Source: Staphylococcus equorum (GTDB taxonomy: Bacteria > Bacillota > Bacilli > Staphylococcales > Staphylococcaceae). Taken from it: a stretch of 64,000 nucleotides of DNA. This document shows, in pieces, positions 53,839 through 61,268 of this stretch. Both the position numbers and the translations under genes were made by a program. Under the pieces are notes generated by a model, which worked only from the letters and a program-made list of their open reading frames with translations, was not told the origin of the DNA and did not search any database. Numbering within the stretch: the first letter of the stretch is position 1; the number at the start of each line of letters is the position of its first letter. The stretch covers positions 1 to 64,000 of the forward strand of contig NZ_JAMBPV010000005.1 in the NCBI RefSeq assembly GCF_029531845.1. The letters run 5' to 3'.

Positions 53839-55713
53839 TTAAATTTCTTTAACAAAGTTTCGATTTGCAGTTATAAATGTACCATTCATTGTTTTAAGTC
53901 GTGGCGTACCTTTTGAAGAAACTACTACTTTTTGAATAGCTACTTTTTCATTTTCCTTAAGCTCTTTCAAAGCTTCTCCACTAAAATCCCTATTTCGATA
54001 TTCTTTACAATCTTTTAAAATTATTACAGTTTTGGGTTTCTCATAGATATATTTATGAGCATTACTTGTAGCTACGCAATGGATATATTTTTGATTTGCT
54101 GTTAACACAAATCCCTCAACAGTGATAAGCCTTGGTGTGTTCTTTTTAGTATAGCCAATATCTTTAATTTCTATTATTTCACCTATTTCAACAGTTTCAT
54201 CTGCACGCTCTTTAAACTCAACATCTTTATATAAATTGACTTTTTTCGCTATAGTAATCGTTATTGGATTGTAAGTAAAGTATTTATCAAGTGATTCAGT
54301 TTTTTTATCATTTACAATAAATTCAGATCTGAAATTTTGTCTGTTGAGTTTAAGCGTCGGGGTTGCGTTAGGTAAATTCATATTAATTGTATACTTCTTA
54401 TATTTATCGTGGATTAAATTGATATTAAAATCAAAATCACACTTACTTAAATCTTTAGTTTTTACATATAATCGATTATCCAATTCAGAGAATTCAACTT
54501 CGATTGCATTGAGCTCATAATTCGTTTCAGTAAGTAACACTTGATTAATAGTAGTTTCTGGAGCTTTATAAACTCTTATAACTTCTCTTAATTCATCATC
54601 AATGAGGTGTGTACCTTCATAAACTGCAAACATTTCTTCTTTCATTGGTAAATAACCCTTTACAGTTTCTGGCATTAAAAAATAAATTTGATTATTTTTC
54701 ACATATCTATCTGCTTTTCCACCTTTTAATAACATTCCGATAAAATCAAAAAGTTTCTCATATTCTTTATTTATAAGCATTTGATAAATATTTTTATATT
54801 TATCTCCAATGATATAATCTTCAACATTTTTATCATGCTCATTTAAAGTGTCTAGCATTTGTTGAAATAGATTATAGAACTCTTCTTTATTTCCACTTTT
54901 TATAAACCTTTTATTATTAAATAATCTAGAAATGAAATCTACTTCTACAAGACGACTTAATGATTGAAATTCTGCAGGCTGAGGTATTTCCAATTTCAGT
55001 ACTTCTTGTAGTACTAATAAATTAAATTGTGTTTTTTCTATAATATTTGTTTCACCAACAAGTGATTGATTATATGAATATCTATTCACGTGGTAAACTG
55101 GCGTTGAATTCATAGAACCTGTTTTACATTTAGAAATCGCATTGATAAAGAACAATTTATCTTCACCAAATTTCATATGCTTGAATTCTATTTTATTATC
55201 AACAATGATATCTCTTTTAATAATTTTCCCTGGAGGCCCTACTGCTCTAAAAATCTTATTGATTTCATATGGTACTAAATCGTTCGCAACTTTATATGAA
55301 GTAAATCTTCCTAATTTGCTAATTGCTTTATCTGTATGTTTAATGCTCTGCCCAAACGCAACATCCGCATTATTCTCTTCCGCTTGGTTTAACAGCGTCG
55401 GCAAACCAGTTGAATCTAACCAATCATCTGCATCAAGGAAAGTTATGTATTTCCCATCCGCATTTTTAATACCCACGTTTCTAGGTTCAGCAGGACTACC
55501 TGTATTTTCTTCTAATTTAATAAGTTTTAAAAAACTGTATTTATTTTTATATCCTTCAATTATTTTTAATGAGTTATCGCTAGAACAATCGTCTATAAAT
55601 ATCGCTTCAATTTTATATTCATCAATAGTTAATGCCCCAATTGATTCTATACATTCATTAAGAAATAATTCTTTATTGTACACTGGTACAATGATAGACA
55701 GCATTTTTTCCAA
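53839..55713 (-). CDS. TarS/TarP-like family 2 glycosyltransferase with C-terminal DUF5776-like repeats
   Basis: A 624-residue protein. The N-terminal GT-A domain (about 1-330) has SIIVPVYNKE, nucleotide-binding DDCSSDNS, the DxD-type FLDADDWLDS at 93-101 and GEDKLFF, the pattern of staphylococcal wall teichoic acid glycosyltransferases such as TarS and TarP. A middle region (about 335-490) could be the Ig-like oligomerisation part. Two similar repeats follow at about 492-624, each ending TPRL-x(6-8)-G-x(2-3)-TAN, resembling DUF5776. The acceptor is inferred, not shown. It stands alone in a variable region. Confidence 0.8.
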   Translation of the reverse strand: MEKMLSIIVPVYNKELFLNECIESIGALTIDEYKIEAIFIDDCSSDNSLKIIEGYKNKYSFLKLIKLEENTGSPAEPRNVGIKNADGKYITFLDADDWLDSTGLPTLLNQAEENNADVAFGQSIKHTDKAISKLGRFTSYKVANDLVPYEINKIFRAVGPPGKIIKRDIIVDNKIEFKHMKFGEDKLFFINAISKCKTGSMNSTPVYHVNRYSYNQSLVGETNIIEKTQFNLLVLQEVLKLEIPQPAEFQSLSRLVEVDFISRLFNNKRFIKSGNKEEFYNLFQQMLDTLNEHDKNVEDYIIGDKYKNIYQMLINKEYEKLFDFIGMLLKGGKADRYVKNNQIYFLMPETVKGYLPMKEEMFAVYEGTHLIDDELREVIRVYKAPETTINQVLLTETNYELNAIEVEFSELDNRLYVKTKDLSKCDFDFNINLIHDKYKKYTINMNLPNATPTLKLNRQNFRSEFIVNDKKTESLDKYFTYNPITITIAKKVNLYKDVEFKERADETVEIGEIIEIKDIGYTKKNTPRLITVEGFVLTANQKYIHCVATSNAHKYIYEKPKTVIILKDCKEYRNRDFSGEALKELKENEKVAIQKVVVSSKGTPRLKTMNGTFITANRNFVKEI

Positions 55714-55959
55714 TTCCTAATTCCCCTTTTAGATGATTTAGTATTTAGTTTTCATTATATTATTAATTAAATTCTTAAATGTGTATAAAATCGGTTGTTA
55801 TGTATTTATTAACATTTTAAAAACTACTACCTCAAAATAACATATATTAGTAATACACAACACTTTAAAGGGGGTTATTTTAAAACGCTAATCATTCATG
55901 TATAAATTATAATTAGAATATGCATTTCCCTTATATTTATGATGTCTATTAATTGTTTA

Positions 55960-56344
55960 TCACTTTACAATATCGTCTCCATAATTTGTAAAAACCCTTT
56001 TACTCCTATTTCTTTCAAGAACTTATAGTCATTCTTACTATTTATTGTAAATACGTGTACTTGCATAGCATTATTTTCAATACTTTCTATAAGCTCACGA
56101 TCTATTATTTTATACGAAACTCCAACTGCATAACTACTAAATTATCATCTTTAGTTATTTGTAAATCCAGTTCCAAATAGTCAATATTCCTTTCATGAAT
56201 TGCCCTATCATACGATAAAAAACTATGTTCAGGTTTATAACCACTAGCACCCCTACGAGCAATAATTAAAGATTTCTTTTCAGTAACTTCATACCATTTA
56301 ACTTTTGGTATGAGTATTATTATAGATACTATAATAATACTCAT
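55960..56344 (-). pseudogene. Remnant of a glycerophosphodiester phosphodiesterase (GdpD) gene
   Basis: A hydrophobic N terminus leads into the GDPD catalytic opening IIARRGASGYKPEHSFLSYD and YLELDLQITKDDNLVVM. The frame then joins what reads, in another frame, as a family C terminus: AVGVSYKIIDRELIESIENN...VHVFTINSKNDYKFLKEIGVKGF. A further shift in a T-run is needed to read TNYGDDIVK and stop at 55960. About 150 residues of the barrel are therefore missing, and at least two lesions are present. Non-functional. Confidence 0.85.
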
Positions 56345-56502
56345 GTATAAAATGATTCTCTCTTAATTTATACCTCCCTTTTTGTATTATGAAACTATAA
56401 ATAATACAATTCTCTTAATTTTTTAATTGTATTGCGTTAATCTTATATTTAATAAACCATACACATACTGTTTTACATCCTTTTACTAACGTTCATAATA
56501 AA

Positions 56503-56525
56503 TAGCCGACACAACGTGTCGGCTC
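56503..56525. terminator. Hairpin between gdpD remnant and type I TA locus
   Basis: GCCGACAC-AAC-GTGTCGGC is a perfect 8-bp GC-rich stem, 50 nt before the putative antitoxin RNA. No clear U-run, so termination is plausible but not certain. Confidence 0.5.
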
Positions 56526-56569
56526 ATAGAATTTGATTATATTTTTATGTTATGTTAATTTATAAAATA

Positions 56570-56688
56570 AAAAAGGGTAACATACATAAGTGTATCGCCC
56601 AAGTAAGCCCGTTAAAAAGACGGTGGCTGTTTAATAGTTATTTAATAACCATCTACAACTCGCCAAAGCTAGAGATGGTTATTTTTTA
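56570..56688 (+). ncRNA. SprF-like antisense antitoxin RNA
   Basis: The sequence AGCCCGTTAAAAAGACGGTG (56616-56635) and the following AACCATCT-loop-AGATGGTT-ATTTTTT terminator (56647-56687) match the form of staphylococcal SprF antitoxin RNAs, which share a CCCGTTAAAAAGACGGTG hairpin. The 3' end overlaps the last codons of the toxin ORF on the opposite strand, as expected for a convergent type I pair. The exact 5' end is not visible. Confidence 0.7.
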
Positions 56689-56759
56689 TGGTCATTTTTA
56701 CTAACTAATACTAAGCCAATGATTGTCATGACAATCATCAACATTTCATAATCAGTCAA
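56679..56759 (-). CDS. Holin-like type I toxin (SprG/Hol_Tox type)
   Basis: A TTG-initiated ORF of 26 codons beginning MTDYEMLMIVMTIIGLVLVS and ending KNDHKK. An AAAGG site lies 7 nt upstream. The M(T/S)DYE start, single hydrophobic helix and Lys-rich tail are the hallmark of the putative holin-like toxin family (TxpA/BsrG/SprG relatives). It is convergent with the antisense RNA at 56570-56688, sharing the terminator region. Expected action is membrane insertion when the antitoxin RNA is lost. Confidence 0.72.
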   Translation of the reverse strand: MTDYEMLMIVMTIIGLVLVSKNDHKK

Positions 56760-57228
56760 TGTTACGCCTTTCTAGGAGTCAATCCATATTTTATAGGCAT
56801 TATCTGATTTATAATGATATTAGCCACCATCTATCCAACTTGCTAGCTATTGTTTTACTACAATTTTTAGTCTACTGATTATTATTTCTGCCGACCTTTT
56901 TTCCACATCGTGATTAAAATATTTCAAACTGATAAGTATAGGATTATAAAAAAAGAACCCCGTAGTTACGGGGTTCTTACTTTCAAAAAGTATGTAGTTT
57001 TATTGCTTTAGTGTCCTGGGAGGGATAAATCTAACTTTAGGACAAAGCCTAAAAACGCATAACTAAAGCATTTCAACTTATTTACTTTCGGAATAAATAG
57101 AAAGAAACTGAACCATTTTGACACGTATTTGACACTTATCTACCTATTTATTTAGGTGGGTTGTTTGTTAATACAATTTTTCATATAATTAGTATCATGA
57201 CAAGAAGAAAAATTGGGGGGACATCAAT
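56760..57228. other. 469-bp region at the prophage end: terminator, promoter, possible att arm sites
   Basis: AGAACCCCGTAGTTACGGGGTTCTT (56953-56978) with an A-run on the left is a minus-strand terminator. TTTTGACACGTATTTGACACTTAT (57117-57140) holds two TTGACAC repeats, like integrase arm-type sites beside phage attachment sites. GTCCT (57012) and AGGAC (57037) frame a 30-bp segment. TTGTTT at 57162-57167 and TATAAT at 57185-57190, spaced 17 bp, form the promoter of the kinase-like gene. The attachment idea is speculative. Confidence 0.4.
57162..57190 (+). promoter_or_regulatory. Promoter of the kinase-like gene
   Basis: -35 TTGTTT (57162-57167), 17-bp spacer and consensus -10 TATAAT (57185-57190), about 39 nt before the TTG start at 57229. 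Confidence 0.65.
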
Positions 57229-57729
57229 TTGAATAATTTAGGAACTTTATATTTTTTAACAGGAAAAATGGGTGCAGGAAAAACAACAAAATCAAAACAA
57301 TTAAAAAAAGAAAAAAACGCAGTTTTATTATCCGAAGATGAATGGCTTGAAAGTCTGTACCCAAATAAAATTAAGACATTTGAAGATTATCAAATTTTTT
57401 CAAAACAAATAAAACCATTAATAAAAAAACATATACAAAATATATTAAATGTAGGAACAAATGTTGTTATGGATTTTCCAGGAAACACTAAGAATCAAAG
57501 ACAATGGTTGTTAAATATAGCAAATGAAATCAATGCAAATCATAGACTTATATATCTAAACGTTAATAATCAAAAGTGCCTAGAACAAATAAAACAAAGA
57601 CAAAAAGAAGAACCTGAAAGAAAAAATTTTGATACAGAAGCTACTTTTAATTATGTAACTAATTTCTTCGAAGAACCTGAAAAATCAGAAGGGATAAAAA
57701 TATTAGAAATACAAAACAACAATTATTAA
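57229..57729 (+). CDS. P-loop NTPase, AAA_33/zeta-toxin-like kinase
   Basis: A 166-residue protein with an N-terminal Walker A motif GKMGAGKTTKSKQL (about 12-25), DE pair LSEDEWLESLYP (about 35-46) and MDFPGNTKNQRQW, the layout of small phosphotransferase-like AAA_33 proteins. This group includes zeta toxins, chloramphenicol phosphotransferase-like enzymes and polynucleotide kinase-like repair proteins. The substrate cannot be told. Starts with TTG behind a GGGGGG site. It is very AT-rich and Lys/Asn-rich, unlike the neighbouring housekeeping genes, so probably horizontally acquired cargo. Confidence 0.75.
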   Translation: MNNLGTLYFLTGKMGAGKTTKSKQLKKEKNAVLLSEDEWLESLYPNKIKTFEDYQIFSKQIKPLIKKHIQNILNVGTNVVMDFPGNTKNQRQWLLNIANEINANHRLIYLNVNNQKCLEQIKQRQKEEPERKNFDTEATFNYVTNFFEEPEKSEGIKILEIQNNNY

Positions 57730-57769
57730 TAAAGTAAGATTGCTTTATATCAATTTCTTTATTAACGTC

Positions 57770-57799
57770 GCCCATCTATTAATTTAGATGGGCTTTCTT
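57770..57799 (+). terminator. Terminator of the kinase-like gene
   Basis: GCCCATCTATT-AATTTAGATGGGC then TTTCTT: 9-bp stem, 40 nt past the stop. Confidence 0.75.
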
Positions 57800-57910
57800 A
57801 TGTTCTTAGGTACGTTCTATACATAATGAAATTATCAAAACACTCACACTTAAATTATCAGATTATTTTTGTTATGATAGTAATAATTCTAACGAAGGAA
57901 GGTGTAATTC

Positions 57911-58189
57911 ATGAATAGATATGCTATTGCTTACGATTTAAATAATGACGAGAAAAACTATAATGAATTAAGTAAGTTCCTTAATTTATTAACAGAACCT
58001 ATTCGCGTGCAAAAATCCCTTTGGATAGTAAAAAGCGAACTTGATAAGCTAGAATTCACTCAGAAAATTGAATCTATACTAGATGAGGATGAGTATTATC
58101 TTATTTTCAATTTAGATGAATCGCCGAATGGTAATGTAGATAAAAACGTATCACCTAAGATAAGTGAGTTCTTTAAGCCAGGGGGCTAA
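57911..58189 (+). CDS. Orphan Cas2-like (SinR-annotated) small protein
   Basis: A 92-residue protein beginning MNRYAIAYDLNNDEKNYNEL. It has the ferredoxin-like Cas2 pattern: opening beta strand ending YDL, then a helix, KSLWIVKSELDKLEFTQKI and YYLIFNLDES. Such stand-alone proteins are often annotated as Cas2-like or SinR family. No cas1, other cas gene or CRISPR array is in the window, so a role in CRISPR adaptation is unlikely; a VapD/Cas2-fold nuclease role is possible but unproved. Good GAAGGAAGG ribosome-binding site; its own terminator follows at 58212-58242. Confidence 0.7.
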   Translation: MNRYAIAYDLNNDEKNYNELSKFLNLLTEPIRVQKSLWIVKSELDKLEFTQKIESILDEDEYYLIFNLDESPNGNVDKNVSPKISEFFKPGG

Positions 58190-58211
58190 ATTTTCTTTTT
58201 CTTCAATTTCC

Positions 58212-58242
58212 AAGCCATCATATTATTTTGGTGGCTTTCTTT
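58212..58242 (+). terminator. Terminator of the Cas2-like gene
   Basis: AAGCCATCATATTATTTTGGTGGCTTTCTTT: a short AGCCA/TGGCT stem with flanking pairs, then TTTCTTT. Confidence 0.6.
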
Positions 58243-58252
58243 ACGCACGCAA

Positions 58253-58408
58253 TCAACCACACACCTTACTTATCACTTCTCGATGCAACACAATGCATTT
58301 CTCAGCATAAAAAACCCCACTAATTAAAGTAGGGGTAAAGGGAAGGTTGTAATCTTCCAAAAACTTTTTCCCTTTTATAATTACTTTAAACATTTCATTT
58401 CTATTCAT
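58253..58408 (-). CDS. Possible 51-residue ORF (uncertain, perhaps phage remnant)
   Basis: An open frame of 51 codons beginning MNRNEMFKVIIKGKKFLEDY and ending HREVISKVCG, with a protein-like composition. No ribosome-binding site is visible, and it lies directly behind the PepSY-gene terminator. A CCCCTACTTTAATTAGTGGGG hairpin with a U-run (complement of 58315-58335) falls inside it. It may be a decayed phage gene or chance. Confidence 0.25.
   Translation of the reverse strand: MNRNEMFKVIIKGKKFLEDYNLPFTPTLISGVFYAEKCIVLHREVISKVCG
58307..58336 (-). terminator. Minus-strand terminator-like hairpin
   Basis: Minus strand: CCCCTACTTTAATTAGTGGGG then TTTTTT. It could be a second terminator behind the PepSY lipoprotein gene, or lie within the uncertain ORF. 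Confidence 0.6.
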
Positions 58409-58420
58409 TATTTGAATTTT

Positions 58421-58450
58421 AAAACACCCACCTACTCATTTAGGTGGGTG
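58421..58450 (-). terminator. Terminator of the PepSY lipoprotein gene
   Basis: Minus strand: CACCCACCT-AAATGAGT-AGGTGGGTG then TTTTAAAA, 12 nt past the stop codon. Confidence 0.85.
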
Positions 58451-58461
58451 TAAATAATTCA

Positions 58462-59022
58462 TTAATCTTGCTCATTAGTTAGTATTTTGCCATTTTTTGC
58501 ATCAACGCTAATTTCATGTTTAGTCTTTCCTTTTTTCAAGTCCATATCATATACAAGTTTACCGTTATCTTCTGATAGCGACCATTCTTTGATATCGCCA
58601 TCAAATTCTTTTTGACCTTTTTTGATTGCATCTTTATAATCAATGGCGTCTTTATATTTAAATTCTTCTTTTTTATCTATTGAATCTTCTTTTTCAGTCT
58701 CTTTATTTAACACTTTTTTATTTTTATCAGATACTATCACTTCAGATTCTTCTCCTGATTTTTGTTGTTCAATTTTATAAGCCCATTCGCCGTTACTCTT
58801 TTCATAAGAAATACCTTTTAGGTTTTGTCCGCTATATACATCTTGCGCTTTTTTTACAGCGTCTTTAGGACTTGTTTTGATTTTATCTAATGCAATAACT
58901 TGTTTATCTGCATCTTTATTACTTGAGCTCTCAGATTTAGTATCACTATCTGAAGATCCATTTCCACATGCAGTTAATAATACTGCAGACATTGTTAAAG
59001 TTGCTAAGCTTTTTATCTTCAT
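58462..59022 (-). CDS. PepSY-domain lipoprotein
   Basis: Exported lipoprotein of 186 residues. The signal peptide MKIKSLATLTMSAVLLTAC ends in an LTAC lipobox for LspA cleavage. A Ser/Asp/Lys-rich linker is followed by two PepSY modules (about 45-110 and 125-185: DAIKKGQKEFDGDIKEWSL, VYDMDLKKGKTKHEISVDAKNG). PepSY domains often inhibit secreted peptidases or sense the envelope. The start is the ATG at 59022, 8 nt after AGGAGG. Such genes are frequent chromosomal staphylococcal accessory genes; here it may be prophage cargo. Confidence 0.88.
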   Translation of the reverse strand: MKIKSLATLTMSAVLLTACGNGSSDSDTKSESSSNKDADKQVIALDKIKTSPKDAVKKAQDVYSGQNLKGISYEKSNGEWAYKIEQQKSGEESEVIVSDKNKKVLNKETEKEDSIDKKEEFKYKDAIDYKDAIKKGQKEFDGDIKEWSLSEDNGKLVYDMDLKKGKTKHEISVDAKNGKILTNEQD

Positions 59023-59090
59023 CAACATTACCTCCTAGAATCATTACAGTTCTTTTACCACAAAACTACTTAACAAAACAAAATATTATT

Positions 59091-59504
59091 TCAATTTATC
59101 TCCCCAATGTCCTTTAAATTTACCTTACTTAAACCAGTTTCTTCATATAAATAGAGTAATTGCTCATGTACATCTACTTTGTGTATGTAACCTTCAATTA
59201 TTTGTATAAAACCTTTTACAAAATACCTAACTTCTATCACTGGATCGTTGTACATTTTAAATATCAATGTATCATTTAAAATATTTAATTGGTCATCGCT
59301 TAGTTCAGGCTTTTCTATTATATTTTGGTCTTGCACATATTCTTTCAAACGCTCATGCTGTTCAGGCATTGTGGAAAAGGCGTTCCACTTAACAATTCCT
59401 CTACCTTCGGGTATACGTGGATTTAAAAATTCGCGTGGTATATTACGATAATCGGATTCATATTCATATTCATATTCATCTGGAGCGTCTGGGTTAACCA
59501 CCAT
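59091..59504 (-). CDS. YolD-like family protein
   Basis: A 137-residue protein beginning MVVNPDAPDEYEYEYESDYR, with the family core GRGIVKWNAFSTMPEQHERLKEYV and a C-terminal VRYFVKGFIQIIEGYIHKVD. YolD proteins are often encoded next to Y-family polymerases (UvrX) in phages and mobile elements, but no polymerase is visible here. Function unknown. The tail is rich in Glu/Leu. It ends a few nt before the PepSY promoter region. Confidence 0.8.
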   Translation of the reverse strand: MVVNPDAPDEYEYEYESDYRNIPREFLNPRIPEGRGIVKWNAFSTMPEQHERLKEYVQDQNIIEKPELSDDQLNILNDTLIFKMYNDPVIEVRYFVKGFIQIIEGYIHKVDVHEQLLYLYEETGLSKVNLKDIGEIN

Positions 59505-60710
59505 TTTTTCACCTCATAAATATAATGGAACACTTGTTCGTATTAAGCAATAAAAAAGACGCCACTTGGACAAAATGGCGTCAATATAAAGATATTTAGA
59601 AAGCGTTAGTTCATACACTCCGTTATTAATTCAAAAAGGCGCCGAGTCGCCCAATGGATATAAAACTAATAATTTAAAAAAGATTGAAATATGAAAGGCT
59701 ATTTAACATATTATCAGAATATTCTATATATTACAAGTAATAATAAAAAACAACCACGTAAAATGTGATTGTTTTATTATGACAAATACATAATAACAAA
59801 AGTGTCTATAAGCGTAATTTTCATAATACAATAAAAAAGACACCTCGTAAGAGATGTCTTAGCTAAGAAAGTGTCCGATATTTTGGCTGAAAATATCTAT
59901 ATCCACACTAACATATTATTTACACTTAATACTACTCTAATACTTTTCGTTTTTAATCCATCCTTTCTTATCAGTAAATTTAGAAATTAAAAAAACGCCA
60001 CTCAATTAAGAGTGACGAACATATTTTTACACATCGAGGGAAATCCATGTGCCTACTTTTTATTCCCTTATTTGGTTAAATTAAACAAAAACCATTATTA
60101 CAAGAAGGACATGAAGTAATTATAAAAATATTTTAGAGTAAAGTATATCTTGTTTTTTTATTTCGTTTAAATTTTTTTGTTTATATAAAAAAAATAAACC
60201 CGCCATGTTGGCGGGTTTTAATCATAAATTATTATAGGAGGGCATTTGAAAAAGATTCATTCTAAATACCACTATTAAAGAGCAGTTTAGTAATAACACT
60301 ATCTAAACAAAATAAATATTAGATAGTGACTAAATGATAACAATTCTCTATTAAAAATGCAATAAAAAAAATAGGGCAAGCACATGACGGTGCCTACCCT
60401 ACATATACTTAAACGTAGCGACAATATGTCTAACAACAATTGTAATTATACATTACCACTTTATTATAGTTACTAAACAAAAAATTACCCCCTCTTGGAG
60501 TGGTTGTAAAATAATAAATTGGAGTTAATGACATTCGCGATATCTATTGGAACAATAATATAAAAACGCCACTCATGAAGAGTAACGTTAAAACCTGTTA
60601 GATGCTACCGAAGTGACATCTTTTTATTGAAAATACTAAATTGATTAAAATTCATTAGCAAAGAGATAGTTATTATATCATCAGAATATTCCGCTTATTC
60701 CAACAAGATA
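59505..60710. other. 1.2-kb gene-poor region with an array of terminator-like hairpins
   Basis: No ORF that I can support. Hairpins with flanking A-runs occur at 59552-59582, 59745-59775, 59833-59860, 59989-60017, 60196-60220, 60364-60401 and 60562-60590; all but the 60196 one have a minus-strand U-run. Several share an AAAAA(G)ACRCC type arm. The 60297-60328 palindrome CACTATCTAA...TTAGATAGTG has no U-run. A leader-like GGAGGG with a ten-codon TTG frame at 60246 is not convincing. This is the decayed 3' end of phage late transcription or accumulated terminators. Confidence 0.8.
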
Positions 60711-61133
60711 TTATTTATATGGAACGACAATTAATACATCTTTTTTTTGAATTACTTTATAATCCTTGTTTAACGATTTTGAATGGTATTTATTTACGTT
60801 CTCAGAAATATTTTTTGTTTTTTGTGCATCATTTTGCATAAATTTTTTGGGTGATTGTTCTTTATTAGATTTATCTATAATTTTTTTGATATTACCCTCA
60901 GAGTCAATTATATACTTCGTTCTATTCTCCGAGTCATAAAACGAACCATTTACTTTTTCGCTTGTTATAGTTAATTCACCGTATAAAGTGTTTACTTGAG
61001 CTTCTTTGCTAGTCTGCTTTTCAGTGTTAGTACTTTCATTTTTATTGCTTTTTTCGTTTCCAGAAGCACCACAAGCTACTATTATAAAACTTATTGCTAA
61101 TAATATTGATATACCCAAGAATTTTTTCATCAT
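60711..61133 (-). CDS. Putative small lipoprotein
   Basis: A 140-residue protein with a lipoprotein signal: MMKKFLGISILLAISFIIVACG, IVAC lipobox. The mature part is Lys/Asn/Ser-rich and starts with a Ser/Asn linker. I recognise no domain. A GGAAA ribosome-binding site lies 8 nt before the ATG. It sits between the endolysin and the terminator array, the position of late-operon accessory (moron) genes. Confidence 0.75.
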   Translation of the reverse strand: MMKKFLGISILLAISFIIVACGASGNEKSNKNESTNTEKQTSKEAQVNTLYGELTITSEKVNGSFYDSENRTKYIIDSEGNIKKIIDKSNKEQSPKKFMQNDAQKTKNISENVNKYHSKSLNKDYKVIQKKDVLIVVPYK

Positions 61134-61153
61134 TATCTATTTCCTTTCTTTTT

Positions 61154-61183
61154 AAAAAAGACACCTCACAAAGAGATGCCTTT
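61154..61183 (-). terminator. Terminator downstream of the endolysin gene
   Basis: Minus strand: AAGGCATCTCTTTGTGAGGTGTCTT then TTTT. It has about 90 nt between the endolysin stop and the lipoprotein start and shares its arm with the hairpin at 59833-59860. Confidence 0.75.
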
Positions 61184-61268
61184 CTAAAATAGTGTATCAA
61201 AATATTTGCAACCCCTTGCAAATGTCTTCCTTTAACTTAACATATTGTTGTTACCAACGCTACATGAT

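Noticed and set aside
55142-55720. 192-codon plus-strand frame
   Set aside because: It is antisense to the GT-A domain of the glycosyltransferase, whose family motifs are clear on the minus strand; no start signal is seen.
57911-58189. Evidence for a CRISPR-Cas system from the Cas2-like protein
   Set aside because: No array, cas1 or effector genes are in the window; the protein belongs to stand-alone Cas2-fold proteins.
60246-60278. Ten-codon TTG frame behind GGAGGG in the terminator array
   Set aside because: Too short to call; the ribosome-binding site-like sequence alone is not enough, and no conserved context is known.
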